A DNA stretch of 64,000 nucleotides from Micromonospora globbae (GTDB taxonomy: Bacteria; Actinomycetota; Actinomycetes; Mycobacteriales; Micromonosporaceae): NCBI RefSeq assembly GCF_003610785.1, contig NZ_RAQQ01000013.1:141658-205657 (forward strand), written 5' to 3'. The translations under genes were made by a program, and so were the position numbers. How positions within the stretch are numbered: position 1 is the stretch's first letter; the number at the start of each line of letters is the position of its first letter. The notes beneath the pieces were generated by a model. That model was not told the DNA's origin and ran no database searches. It was given only the letters and a program-made list of their open reading frames with translations. Positions 52,071 to 61,049 of the stretch are shown here, piece after piece.

Positions 52071-53182
52071 TGGCCGGCAACTCCCAGCGCCGTGGTCGGC
52101 GGGTGACGCCCAAGGCGGGCGCCCCCAAGGGCTCCGGCGGCAAGAACCGGGACGCCCTCGCCGGCCGGGGGCGCACCCTGCCGGCCGACGAGCGGCCGTG
52201 GCACAAGGCGTACTCGGGCACCGAGAAGCTGCCCAAGCGCACCGCCTGGAAGCAGGAGAAGGAGCGCCGGGCCGCCGCCGAGCAGGGGCGGGCCCCCAAG
52301 ATCGGCCAGCCGGGCACGAAGGACACCACCTGGGGCAAGGGCAAGGGCGCCGCCAAGCCCGCGCCGCGGGGTGGCAAGCCGGCCGGTCGCGGCGGCCCGC
52401 GGGTCGCGCCCGGACGCAAGTTCACCCCGCCCCGCGAGGCGCCCGAGCTGCTGGTCGGCCGGAACCCGGTGGTGGAGTCGCTGCGCGCCGGCGTGCCCGC
52501 GACCGCGCTCTACACGGCGCAGGGCATCGACATCGACGACCGGGTCAACGAGATCGTCCGGACGGCCGCCGACCGGGGCATCGCGATCCTCGAGGTGAGC
52601 CGGGCCGAGCTGGACCGGATGACCGGCGGGGTGCTGCACCAGGGCGTCGGTCTCCAGGTGCCGCCGTTCGCGTACCAGCCGTTCGAGGACATGATCGCCG
52701 CCGCCGTGGAGCACCCGGCCCCGCTGCTGGTGGCGCTCGACGGGGTCACCGACCCGCGCAACCTGGGCGCCGTGCTCCGCTCGGCCGCCGCGTTCGGCGC
52801 GCAGGGTGTCTTCGTACCCGAGCGGCGGGCCGCCGGGATCACGGCGACCGCCTGGCGGACCAGCGCCGGCGCGGCCGCGCGCGTCCCCGTGGCCCAGGTG
52901 ACCAACCTGACCCGGTCGCTGAAGGCCGCCCAGGACGCCGGTTTCATGGTGGTCGGGCTGGACGCCGACGGCGAGACCGACCTCTACGACCTGGAGGCCG
53001 CGGTCGGCCCGCTGGTCGTGGTGGTCGGCTCGGAGGGGCGGGGGCTGTCCCGGCTCGTGGGGGAGACCTGCGACCTCACCGTACGTATCCCGATGGTCTC
53101 CGAGGTGGAGTCGCTGAACGCGAGCGTGGCCGCCGCGGTCACCCTCGCCGAGGTGGCCCGCCGCCGCGCGATGGGCGACTGA
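52070..53182 (+). CDS. rlmB: 23S rRNA (guanosine-2'-O-)-methyltransferase, SpoU/TrmH family
   Basis: SPOUT methyltransferase, 370 aa. The first 125 residues are a basic, disordered extension rich in Lys/Arg/Gly. Then the substrate-binding domain (LLVGRNPVVESLRAG) and the knotted SpoU domain with LVALDGVTDPRNLGAVLRSAAAFG, VVGSEGRGLSRLV and IPMVSEVESLNASVAAAV. The ATG shares a base with the cysS stop (TGATG). Corresponds to Rv3579c after cysS. Exact target nucleotide is inferred from RlmB. Confidence 0.9.
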   Translation: MAGNSQRRGRRVTPKAGAPKGSGGKNRDALAGRGRTLPADERPWHKAYSGTEKLPKRTAWKQEKERRAAAEQGRAPKIGQPGTKDTTWGKGKGAAKPAPRGGKPAGRGGPRVAPGRKFTPPREAPELLVGRNPVVESLRAGVPATALYTAQGIDIDDRVNEIVRTAADRGIAILEVSRAELDRMTGGVLHQGVGLQVPPFAYQPFEDMIAAAVEHPAPLLVALDGVTDPRNLGAVLRSAAAFGAQGVFVPERRAAGITATAWRTSAGAAARVPVAQVTNLTRSLKAAQDAGFMVVGLDADGETDLYDLEAAVGPLVVVVGSEGRGLSRLVGETCDLTVRIPMVSEVESLNASVAAAVTLAEVARRRAMGD

Positions 53183-53200
53183 GACCGACGCAGGCAAACG

Positions 53201-53236
53201 GAAAGGGGCGGTCCGCCGTGGCGGGCCGCCCCTTTC
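53201..53236. terminator. Strong bidirectional terminator
   Basis: A 16-bp stem (53201-53216 with 53221-53236) with a 4-nt loop; the outer pairs are GAAA/TTTC, giving a T-run on both strands. It lies between convergent rlmB and the ABC ATPase gene. Confidence 0.88.
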
Positions 53237-53244
53237 GTCGTACG

Positions 53245-54336
<1,092 letters not shown>

Positions 54337-54686
54337 GGTGGTGCGCTTCCTTTCACCGGCAGGAACGTGCCGGACGATCCGAGTGAAGGAGCGACCGGCG
54401 CACGTCGCGCCGGCCAACGGGCGGCGACCGGTCGCGGGGCGGCCGGGGGTGTCGTCCGTGTCACTGCACGGTAAACGCCTTTCCTGACGCTGCCAAGGTG
54501 GGGGCGATCTTTACTACTCCGGGCCGGTACGCATTCCGGTCAAGCGGGCACGGGCAGACATCAATCGGCGCGGCTGCCGGCCGCCCGGCGCTCGACAGCC
54601 GTCGGGATGTTGACGTTTCCCGTGCTCGGGAGGCCTGCCGAGCGGGAAAACGGGACGTCAGTCGCTATGCTGGCGACGACACCAGC
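54337..54686. other. 350-bp intergenic region before tRNA-Thr
   Basis: Contains the upstream region of the ABC ATPase gene, an imperfect hairpin of about 17 base pairs (54611-54660), and a TATGCT box (54666-54671) 15 nt before the tRNA, the likely tRNA promoter. No gene is seen. Confidence 0.6.
54666..54671 (+). promoter_or_regulatory. -10 box of tRNA-Thr
   Basis: TATGCT ends 15 nt before the mature tRNA 5' end. No convincing -35 is seen at 17 nt. Confidence 0.45.
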
Positions 54687-54763
54687 GCCCCTGTAGCTCA
54701 GCTGGCCAGAGCACTCGCCTTGTAAGCGAGATGTCGCCGGTTCGATCCCGGCCGGGGGCTCCA
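54687..54763 (+). tRNA. tRNA-Thr (anticodon TGT)
   Basis: Folds as a full cloverleaf: acceptor stem GCCCCTG / CGGGGGC (one G-U), anticodon stem CTCGC / GCGAG with loop CTTGTAA giving anticodon TGT, T-arm GCCGG-TTCGATC-CCGGC, and encoded CCA at 54761-54763. It is the integration target of the element to its right; because the element brings an identical 3' end, the tRNA stays intact. Confidence 0.95.
54740..54763. other. Predicted attL core (3' end of tRNA-Thr)
   Basis: AICEs of this type recombine within the 3' part of a tRNA gene. The T-arm to CCA end is the expected core. The matching attR lies beyond the right edge, so the exact limits cannot be fixed. Confidence 0.55.
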
Positions 54764-54809
54764 GATCCACCAGGGAAGTTCCGGTGGGCGTCGCCGTGAG
54801 TGAGTCGGT

Positions 54810-54831
54810 TGACAGCAACGCTGACAGCAAC
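54810..54831. repeat. Two 10-bp direct repeats between attL and int
   Basis: TGACAGCAAC occurs at 54810-54819 and 54822-54831 in the short gap between the tRNA and the integrase stop codon. Spacing of 12 bp and position suggest integrase or excisionase arm sites. Confidence 0.45.
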
Positions 54832-54836
54832 CGCGC

Positions 54837-56078
54837 TCACGACAGCCGCCCGTCGAGCTTGCCGAGCGCATCGCGCATGGCGTCAAGGTTGGCGTGAGCG
54901 TAGACCTTGAGCGTGATCTTCACGTCGGCGTGCCGGGCGATAGCCTGGACAACGTGCGGCGGGACGCCCAGCTCCATCAGCAGCGATACAACCGTGTGCC
55001 GCAGGTCGTGCAGCCGGACACCGGGCAGGCCGGCAGCCTCCCGGAGCCGGGCGAACGAGCGGCTGAGGTTGGTCGGCTCCAGCGGTGTGCCCCGTTCGGA
55101 GGGGAAGACCAAGCCGTGGTCCTGCCAGACCTCGGCCAGCGCCGCCCGCTCGGCTTGCTGGCGCTCCTGGTGCTCAAGCAAGGTGAGCCAGGTGACCTCA
55201 GGCAGCGGCAACACCGACTCGGAGTCCTCGGTCTTGGCGTCCAGGACGTGGAGCTGTCCGGCGACCCGCTGCACAGTCTGCTGAACCCGTAAGGTGCCTT
55301 CGTCCAGGTCAACATCTGACCAGCGGAGTCCCACCAGTTCGCCGCGTCGAAGGCCCATCGTGGCGGCCACGACGTAGAGGGCGTGCAGCCGGTGTCCCTC
55401 CGCAGCCGCGAGGAGCTTGCGCACCTGGTCGACGGATAGCCCCTTGCCGACCTTGTAACGGGGCGACGGGACCCGGACGAGTTTGGCGACGTTGCGGGAA
55501 ACCAGCTCCTCCCGCATGGCGTGTTGAAGCGCGTTGCGCAGCACCGCGTGCACAAACTGGATCTGCCTCGCGCTCGGGTAGCGCTCGCAGCATCGGCCGA
55601 AGGAACAGCACCGACGGTCGACCGGCCGGATCTGGTCGAGACCGTTGGTGCAGCAGAGGCACTTCCGACGAAAGCCGTCCATGAACGCCTTGACGTGCTG
55701 GACCTGCAAACCATCGAGGCGCTTGGTGCCGAGCGCCGGGATCAGGTGCAGCCGGACGGCGCTTTCGTAGCCGCGTGCGGTGGTGGGCTTGAGGTCAGTG
55801 ACGTAGGCCGACAGCCAGTAGGGCAGGTAGTCGGCTAGCTTCCAGGCACGGTCGGGCACGGGTATGCCGCGCTGGGATTTGGACTTCAGTTCGACGAGCT
55901 TGGCGTGGGCTTCTTCCCAGGTCGCGCCGTAGACGAACTTGCGTTTGCGTGTGCCGTCGGTGGTGAGGACGTATGCCTGTCCGACCCAGCGGCCGTCGCT
56001 GGAGCGCTGGTAGATGGAGCCTTCGCCGTTGGGGTTGCGGCGGGCGGCGGGTTGGCGGGGCTTGGGTTGCTTGGGCAT
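54837..56078 (-). CDS. int: Tyrosine site-specific integrase
   Basis: Inserts the element at tRNA-Thr. The 413-aa recombinase has an N-terminal AP2-like/SAM-like arm-binding region (GEGSIYQRSSDGRWVGQAYVLTTDGTRKRKFVYG), a core-binding domain with a Cys-rich insert (RRKCLCCTNG...RRCCSFGRCCERY) that probably binds zinc and is usual in actinomycete integrases, and the catalytic domain with ATMGLRRGEL (Arg), HDLRHT (His, Arg) and the nucleophile Tyr in LKVYAHAN. ATG 56078 overlaps the excisionase stop by one base. Ends 74 bp from the tRNA. Confidence 0.93.
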   Translation of the reverse strand: MPKQPKPRQPAARRNPNGEGSIYQRSSDGRWVGQAYVLTTDGTRKRKFVYGATWEEAHAKLVELKSKSQRGIPVPDRAWKLADYLPYWLSAYVTDLKPTTARGYESAVRLHLIPALGTKRLDGLQVQHVKAFMDGFRRKCLCCTNGLDQIRPVDRRCCSFGRCCERYPSARQIQFVHAVLRNALQHAMREELVSRNVAKLVRVPSPRYKVGKGLSVDQVRKLLAAAEGHRLHALYVVAATMGLRRGELVGLRWSDVDLDEGTLRVQQTVQRVAGQLHVLDAKTEDSESVLPLPEVTWLTLLEHQERQQAERAALAEVWQDHGLVFPSERGTPLEPTNLSRSFARLREAAGLPGVRLHDLRHTVVSLLMELGVPPHVVQAIARHADVKITLKVYAHANLDAMRDALGKLDGRLS

Positions 56079-56275
56079 CAGGCGGCTTCTTCCGTGAGCG
56101 TGGCGATGGCCTCGTCGATGGCCGAGGCGGGGATGAGGCGGCGGCTGCCGACCTTGAAGGAGCGCAGCCGGCCGGAGCGGATCAGGTCGTAGACGAGCGA
56201 GCGGCCGATGCCGAGCGCTCGGGCGGCTTCCTCGACGCGCAGCACGCGAGGGGTGATCGGAGAGGTGGTGTCCAA
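56078..56275 (-). CDS. xis: Excisionase (HTH_17/MerR-like)
   Basis: A 65-aa protein with a winged helix of the excisionase type: LRVEEAARALGIGRSLVYDLIRSGRLRSFKVGSRRLIPASAIDEAI. It directs the integrase toward excision. TTG 56275 is the start because GAGGAAGG lies 8 nt upstream and no ATG/GTG is available. It is one base overlapped with int and 33 bp after repSA. Confidence 0.85.
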   Translation of the reverse strand: MDTTSPITPRVLRVEEAARALGIGRSLVYDLIRSGRLRSFKVGSRRLIPASAIDEAIATLTEEAA

Positions 56276-56308
56276 ACGGTTGGCCTTCCTCGTGCGGCGG
56301 GACAGGGA

Positions 56309-58120
56309 TCAAGCGGCAGCCGGCGTAGTGCCGGCCGGGGTGGCGAGTTCGTGGGCGAGTTCTTCGCGGCCGATCGTGTGTCGTTCGCGGGCGAGGGCGG
56401 CGGCGGTGTTGGCGAGCAGGGCGTCACCTGAGGTGTGCCAGCCGACTCCGGCGAACGTGAGAGTGCCGACGATCAGGGTGGTGTCGTCGTCGAGGTGGTC
56501 GACGGCGCGAAGCTCGCTGCTGTTGTGCTCGTCGCCCTGGTCCTGGTGGTGCTCGTGCCGGCGGTAAGCGACGCGAGTGTCGCGCAGCAGTTGGAAGGTG
56601 ATCGAGTAGCGGCGGCCTTTGGTGAGGAAGTGGCCGCCGTAGCCGAGCATGTGCGCCCACCTGCGTAGCCGGGCGTACGGGCTGGCGTTGGTCGGGTTCG
56701 CCGGTTGGGCGTCAAGGGCGGCTTGACGGACGGCGGTGCAGGTGGGGCAGGCCGGGTAGCGGGTGTGGGTGCCGCAGTCGGGGCACTGCCAGGGTTGGAC
56801 GAAGCCGGGTGTGGGCCGGTGGTCGCGGGGCCGCTGGGACAGCGGGACGGGGGTGCTGGTGGGTCGGCCGATGCGCCAGCAGGCGTCGATGAGGCGGGCG
56901 GTGTGGTCGCCGTCAGGGTCGGCGTAGTCCCCGACCGTCTCGGCAGTCAGGCGGGTGGAGGTGTGCCCGGTGGCCTCGGTGCTCTTGGTGGCGTACTTGG
57001 CAAGGTAGCCGGCGACCATGCCATCGGTGACCTCACCGTGCCCACCGGTCGTGATGGGCCGCAGGTCGACGCCCTTGTCCGGGTCGCCCCAGGCGATCGG
57101 CCAACCTTCCGGACGGTCGGGGTGTGGCGGGGTGCGGAAGGCGATCTGGGCGGCGGCGTGCCGCAGCGCGTCGACGAGGTCGTCGACGGTGAACCCGACC
57201 GGCGGGGGTACCACGGCGTCCGGGTCCTGGCCGTCGACGCCGTCGAGGCGGGCGATGGCGTGGAAGTGGACCGCTCCCCGGGCTTGGAGTTCGGCGACCT
57301 TGCCGGGCGAGAGCCGCACCGGGGCGACCTTGCGCGTCTTGCCGGAGGCGGTGACGACCTCGACGCGGGGGATGCCGCGGCGGCGGGCGAGTTTGGCCAG
57401 CCAGCGTTCCGCGGCTTGCTTGGTGCGGTGCCACAGCTCCCCGGAGAACAGGTTCCACACGACCTGGTGGTCGTGGTCGTAGCAGTCCAGGCACAACGGC
57501 CGACCGAGCACCGGGTCTCCCGGCTCATGCCTGGCCCAGCACACGGCCGGGTGGCCGTGGGGACAGAGGCCGGCGGCCGGGTCGGTGGCGCGGCGGGGGT
57601 GACACGGTTCGGGGCGGCAGTCGCAGCGCTTCCGGTTGGTGCAGGTGTGCCGCTTCACGACCCGGTTGTGGACCGGCCCGAACGACGGCGCGGTGAAGGT
57701 GGCGAACACCGCCGGATGCTGCGCGACCGACTCGGGAACGCCTTTGCCGCCAACCAGGCCGGCGCGCAGGAGCTGGTAGGCGTCCTGCTGGTAGGTACGG
57801 GCGCACGACGGGCAGACCCTCGACCGGCGGTTGCCGCACGCCTTGTAAATCGCGGCGTCGGGCAAGGCGTCGGTGTGCTGCTGATCCAGCACTCGACCGG
57901 TGGCCGGCTCGACTGTGTAGAGGCTGCCGGACAGCCGGATGGGTCGGGTGCAGCCGGCGGCGGCGCGGACGTGGTCGAGCCAGCCGAAGTAGTCGGGCCG
58001 GGTGGCGCGCAGGAGAGCGGACCCGGCGGCGGTGTAGTCGTAAACCGGTGCGGTGGTGTCGGCGTTCGAGCCCACACCCCGGGCCGAGGTCCGGGGTGTG
58101 AGGTCCAGCGTCGACGCCAT
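56309..58120 (-). CDS. repSA: RepSA-type replication initiator
   Basis: A 603-aa rolling-circle initiator like RepSA of pSAM2. It has an N-terminal Cys-rich region (CGNRRSRVCPSCARTYQQDAYQLLRAGLVGG; C-x-C clusters near CTNRKRCDCRPEPCHPR), the HUH metal motif HFHAIARLDG, and the catalytic Tyr/Lys motif YLAKYATKS, then a zinc ribbon CPDCGTHTRYPACPTC. It allows the excised circle to replicate before transfer. ATG 58120 overlaps the preceding stop (TGATG). Confidence 0.88.
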   Translation of the reverse strand: MASTLDLTPRTSARGVGSNADTTAPVYDYTAAGSALLRATRPDYFGWLDHVRAAAGCTRPIRLSGSLYTVEPATGRVLDQQHTDALPDAAIYKACGNRRSRVCPSCARTYQQDAYQLLRAGLVGGKGVPESVAQHPAVFATFTAPSFGPVHNRVVKRHTCTNRKRCDCRPEPCHPRRATDPAAGLCPHGHPAVCWARHEPGDPVLGRPLCLDCYDHDHQVVWNLFSGELWHRTKQAAERWLAKLARRRGIPRVEVVTASGKTRKVAPVRLSPGKVAELQARGAVHFHAIARLDGVDGQDPDAVVPPPVGFTVDDLVDALRHAAAQIAFRTPPHPDRPEGWPIAWGDPDKGVDLRPITTGGHGEVTDGMVAGYLAKYATKSTEATGHTSTRLTAETVGDYADPDGDHTARLIDACWRIGRPTSTPVPLSQRPRDHRPTPGFVQPWQCPDCGTHTRYPACPTCTAVRQAALDAQPANPTNASPYARLRRWAHMLGYGGHFLTKGRRYSITFQLLRDTRVAYRRHEHHQDQGDEHNSSELRAVDHLDDDTTLIVGTLTFAGVGWHTSGDALLANTAAALARERHTIGREELAHELATPAGTTPAAA

Positions 58121-58392
58121 CAAGCCGCCACCCCAGCAGTGGTGTGGGGGCGGGCGGTGATGGTGTTCTCGCGCACGATGACCCGGCAGGCGCCGCACTG
58201 GCGCTTGGCCGGCTCATGCCGGTGACAGGGAATCTCGGTGACGGTGGTGCCGCAACGGATGGTGACCGGTGTCCGGCACGGGCCGCCGGGGATGACGTCG
58301 AGGACGGTCCGGCGGGTGTCGTAGGGGTGCGGGTCCGGCTGCGCCGGGCAGGTGTGGGTGACGTGCTCGACGTCGACGAGGTAGATGGTCAC
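58120..58392 (-). CDS. Small Cys-rich protein, hypothetical (AICE)
   Basis: A 90-aa protein with HTCPAQPDPH, GGPCRTPVTIRCG, EIPCHRHEPAKRQCGACRV: seven cysteines and several histidines, probably zinc-binding. Not recognised as a named family. GTG 58392 and the stop overlap with both neighbours, so it is co-translated between spdB-like and repSA. Confidence 0.65.
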   Translation of the reverse strand: MTIYLVDVEHVTHTCPAQPDPHPYDTRRTVLDVIPGGPCRTPVTIRCGTTVTEIPCHRHEPAKRQCGACRVIVRENTITARPHTTAGVAA

Positions 58393-59207
58393 CGGCCGCT
58401 CCCGTTGTGGTGGTGGCCGTTGAGGGTCGGGGTGGTGATGGAGGCCAGGAGGTGACCGGCGGTGTCGGTGGCGACGTCGAGCCGGTCGGCCAGCTCGGCC
58501 GGGGTGATCGGTTGGCCGGTGGTTTGTTCGTGCTGCACGGCCGCGAACCGGGCCATCGGCAGCAGGTGCAGCGGGACCGGGGCCGGCTCAGGTGCGGGCG
58601 CGATCGCGGGAACCGGGTCCGGTGCCGGCGGGTTGTCGACGACCGGCGTGGGGGCCGGGGCGTCGGCCGACGCGGTGTCACCCGTCGCGGTGTCACCGCT
58701 GGTGGTGTCGGTGTTTTTGGCCGCGAGGTCGCGGGCGGCGGTCAGGAGGGCGGCGGCTTCGGCTTCGATGGCGGCGAAGTCGGGTCGGATGCGTCCGGCG
58801 ACGAGTTCGACGCCGATGACGAGGACGACGACCAGGGCGAAGACCAGGCGCAGTCCGAGGCCGCCGGGGGAGGCGAAGTTGATGGTGGCCGACAGCAGGC
58901 CGCAGGCGGCGAACACGACCAGTGCGCCCCGCTTGGCGTCGCGGGCGATGCCCGCGGTGCGGACGACGGTGAGCATGGACACCATGGCGGCGTCGAAGAT
59001 CAGCGGCACCAGGTAGGCGAAGTAGCCGGCCTTCTGCGTCCACAGGTAGTGGGCTTGGTGCAGGTAGCTGGTCGCCAGCGCGCCGAGCAGGACGAACCGG
59101 TTGTATCGCTTGATCGAGGCGATGGCCTTGAGCATGTTCGGGACCGCGTTGCGGGCGTACTCGGTGGCGAACTCCTGGGTGAACGCGCTCGGGTCAGTGC
59201 TCGACAT
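58389..59207 (-). CDS. SpdB-like DUF2637 membrane protein
   Basis: A 272-aa protein with four membrane helices in the first 145 residues (YNRFVLLGALATSYLHQAHYLW; YFAYLVPLIFDAAMVSMLTVV; ALVVFAACGLLSATINFASPGG; LRLVFALVVVLVIGVELVAG), a Pro/Ala/Thr-rich linker and a C-terminal small helix-turn-helix-like end (PITPAELADRLDVATDTAGHLLASI). DUF2637 proteins occur in nearly all AICEs and are linked to spread of the element within the mycelium. ATG 59207 overlaps the upstream gene end by 14 bp. Confidence 0.8.
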   Translation of the reverse strand: MSSTDPSAFTQEFATEYARNAVPNMLKAIASIKRYNRFVLLGALATSYLHQAHYLWTQKAGYFAYLVPLIFDAAMVSMLTVVRTAGIARDAKRGALVVFAACGLLSATINFASPGGLGLRLVFALVVVLVIGVELVAGRIRPDFAAIEAEAAALLTAARDLAAKNTDTTSGDTATGDTASADAPAPTPVVDNPPAPDPVPAIAPAPEPAPVPLHLLPMARFAAVQHEQTTGQPITPAELADRLDVATDTAGHLLASITTPTLNGHHHNGSGR

Positions 59208-59484
59208 GGGGAGTCACCTCCGGGGTGGTGTCGGTGGGGATGAGGTCGACGACGCCGGAGCAGTGGGCGCACATGATCGGGGCCAGCCCTTGGTTGGCGA
59301 GTTGTTGGCGGAAGCAGGGCAGGCAGGTGAAGTCGGCCGGGAACAGGCCCTCGCCCTCACATAGGAGGCAGCGGCCGAGGCAGACGGGGCAGGGCTTGTA
59401 GACGGGTCCGAGGACGTCGTGGACACCGGCGGGGGTGCTGCCCTCGATGCACCACAGGCACGGGTCGGTCAGGTGGAAGGTCAC
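59194..59484 (-). CDS. Multi-zinc-ribbon small protein, hypothetical (AICE)
   Basis: A 96-aa protein with five Cys pairs: CLWC, CPVC, CLLC, CLPC and CAHC. This looks like a DnaJ-type or ribbon zinc-binding fold. Its partner is unknown; it could bind DNA or other transfer proteins. GTG 59484 overlaps the upstream gene stop. Confidence 0.65.
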   Translation of the reverse strand: MTFHLTDPCLWCIEGSTPAGVHDVLGPVYKPCPVCLGRCLLCEGEGLFPADFTCLPCFRQQLANQGLAPIMCAHCSGVVDLIPTDTTPEVTPHVEH

Positions 59485-59819
59485 GACGGGCTCCCTTCGT
59501 GGCAGTCGAAGCAGCAGCCGTAGCGGCGGGGGATGTAGTAGGACTTGGTGTCGCCGCAGACGCGGCAGGTGCGCCGAGCCCGCAGGGCTTTGGCGATCGC
59601 GGCCCGCTGGGCGGGGGTGGCGGTGCGTTTGGGTGCGGCGAGGTCGAGGCGGTAGAGGTAGGCGACCCGCTTGCCGCGTCGCCAGAGGATCTGGGCGACC
59701 GGGTCGTGTCCGCCGGGGCGTAGGCCGGCGGCGCGCAGTTGCCGGCGGGTGGCCAGCCCGTCAGGGGCCAGCCGGTAGGGGTAGGTGGCGAACTCGGTCG
59801 GGTCGTAGACGGTGGTCAT
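59481..59819 (-). CDS. RRQRL-type zinc-binding protein (AICE)
   Basis: A 112-aa protein: YPYRLAPDGLATRRQLRAAGLRPGGHDPVAQILWRRGKRVAYLYR followed by a C-terminal zinc-binding CRVCGDTKSYYIPRRYGCCFDC. It matches the family named RRQRL motif-containing zinc-binding proteins, found in AICEs and actinomycete plasmids, with no known role. ATG 59819 overlaps the preceding gene stop (ATGA). Confidence 0.75.
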   Translation of the reverse strand: MTTVYDPTEFATYPYRLAPDGLATRRQLRAAGLRPGGHDPVAQILWRRGKRVAYLYRLDLAAPKRTATPAQRAAIAKALRARRTCRVCGDTKSYYIPRRYGCCFDCHEGSPS

Positions 59820-60112
59820 TGCTGGCCTCCCCAGCGCTGCTGGGCGGCCTGCTTCGAGATGCCGAGCCGGGCGCCGATTTCGGCCCACGAGTAGCCGAAG
59901 CCGCGAAGGCCGATCACGGCCTGGCCGATGGCGTCGTCAATTGCCGCCGACAGGGCGGTGAGGTCGCGAAGGGCTTCCACGTCACCGGCGGCGACGCGGC
60001 GGCCGTGGGCGCGAATGATGCGGCGGGCGAACGCGGCGAACTCGTCGTTCTCGACGACATCCCGCCGCTTGCGACGGGGGGTGTGCGTCAAGGACGCCTT
60101 GACGGTGAACAT
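59816..60112 (-). CDS. Small helix-turn-helix protein (AICE)
   Basis: A 98-aa protein with a basic N-terminus, a helical middle and a C-terminal helix-turn-helix: GYSWAEIGARLGISKQAAQQRWG, of the sigma-70-region-4/Trp-repressor-like kind. It likely binds DNA; target unknown. Overlaps its neighbours by one to four bases. Confidence 0.7.
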   Translation of the reverse strand: MFTVKASLTHTPRRKRRDVVENDEFAAFARRIIRAHGRRVAAGDVEALRDLTALSAAIDDAIGQAVIGLRGFGYSWAEIGARLGISKQAAQQRWGGQQ

Positions 60113-60555
60113 CACTGCTCGCCTCCCTGGGTGTGGAGGCGGTCCCACTCCTTCGCCGCCCCTTCGAGGGCAGCGATGACCTTGTCTGCGGTGCAGAGGG
60201 GGTCGTCGTTCCAGGAGTAGGGGGAGGTGTGGTCGTCGATGCAGAGGCCGTCGTCGTCGAACAGGTGGATGGGGTAGTGGTCGTCGAGGTAGTCGACGAG
60301 GACCGCGATGGCGTCGAGGTAGGTGTGGCGGTCGTCGGTGTCGAGGTCGGCGAAGTGCTCCACCTTGTGGCCGGCGCAGGCGATGCCGATCGCGCCGACC
60401 ACGCAGGCCGGCGGGGTGGGGTTGTCGGCGGGAGCGTCGCTGGCGTAGTAGGTGCCCTGGGTCCAGCCGTGTCGGCGTAGGTAGAGGGCGGCCATCCGCA
60501 GCAGGTCAGCGGGTGTGACCTGGACGTCGGTGGGCGGGTTGTGGGTAGCCTTCAT
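60112..60555 (-). CDS. DUF6197 family protein (AICE)
   Basis: A 147-aa protein with VTPADLLRMAALYLRRHGWTQGTYYA, PPACVVGAIGIACAG and LDAIAVLVDYLDDHYP, the pattern of DUF6197, small proteins common on actinobacterial mobile elements. Function unknown. ATG 60555 is preferred to GTG 60564 because AAAGGA is properly spaced only for the former. Confidence 0.7.
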   Translation of the reverse strand: MKATHNPPTDVQVTPADLLRMAALYLRRHGWTQGTYYASDAPADNPTPPACVVGAIGIACAGHKVEHFADLDTDDRHTYLDAIAVLVDYLDDHYPIHLFDDDGLCIDDHTSPYSWNDDPLCTADKVIAALEGAAKEWDRLHTQGGEQ

Positions 60556-60592
60556 GGCAGCCACGTCCTTTCAAGAGGGCTTGGTGGGAGGT

Positions 60593-60636
60593 CGGCAGGA
60601 CCAGCTCTGCTGCCAGGCGAGGTACTGGTCCTGTCG
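60593..60636 (-). promoter_or_regulatory. Stem-loop in the only sizeable gap of the AICE gene chain
   Basis: A 12-bp stem (60593-60604 with 60625-60636, one G-U pair) and 20-nt loop lie between the genes at 60643 and 60555. Could be an attenuator or processing site. Confidence 0.45.
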
Positions 60637-60642
60637 GCCGTT

Positions 60643-60852
60643 TCAGTGGTTGCGTAGCCGCAGGTAGCGGCGGTGACGGGTGTCGTCTCCGCCCATCGGG
60701 GTGGGTGCGGAGACGAAGGCGAGTCGGCCGGTGGCGCTGGCGGCCTGGACCATGGCGGCGATGTCCTCGGGACGGCCGATGATCCACAGTTCGGTGTATT
60801 GGGCGGCGCGTTGGTTGTTGGCGCGGGCGTAGGCGCGTTCGCGGGTGGTCAC
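60643..60852 (-). CDS. Small hypothetical protein (AICE)
   Basis: A 69-aa protein, VTTRERAYARANNQRAAQYT... through RPEDIAAMVQAASATGRLAFVS to YLRLRNH. Charged, no membrane segment, no known motif. GTG 60852 overlaps the stop of the preceding gene (GTGA), which supports it being real. Confidence 0.55.
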   Translation of the reverse strand: MTTRERAYARANNQRAAQYTELWIIGRPEDIAAMVQAASATGRLAFVSAPTPMGGDDTRHRRYLRLRNH

Positions 60853-61049
60853 AGGTCCACCTCCCTGCCGGGGTTGGTGTAGAAGACGGCGTCGTCGGGG
60901 ATCGGGCCGGAGAAGCCCTGGTCGATGTGCCCGTCGCGGTGGCCGCAGACGGTGCAGCGCAGGTACTGCCACAGGTGGCCGGTGACCTTGTCGATTTCGG
61001 CGTCAACGACCTGCATGTAGCCGGCGCAGTCGTGCAACGGGGTGGTCAT
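60849..61049 (-). CDS. Small hypothetical protein with a CxxC pair (AICE)
   Basis: A 66-aa protein with HDCAGYMQVVDAEIDKVTGHLWQYLRCTVCGHRDGH; likely a small zinc-binding protein. ATG 61049 overlaps the translocase stop (ATGA) and its own stop overlaps the next gene. Confidence 0.55.
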   Translation of the reverse strand: MTTPLHDCAGYMQVVDAEIDKVTGHLWQYLRCTVCGHRDGHIDQGFSGPIPDDAVFYTNPGREVDL

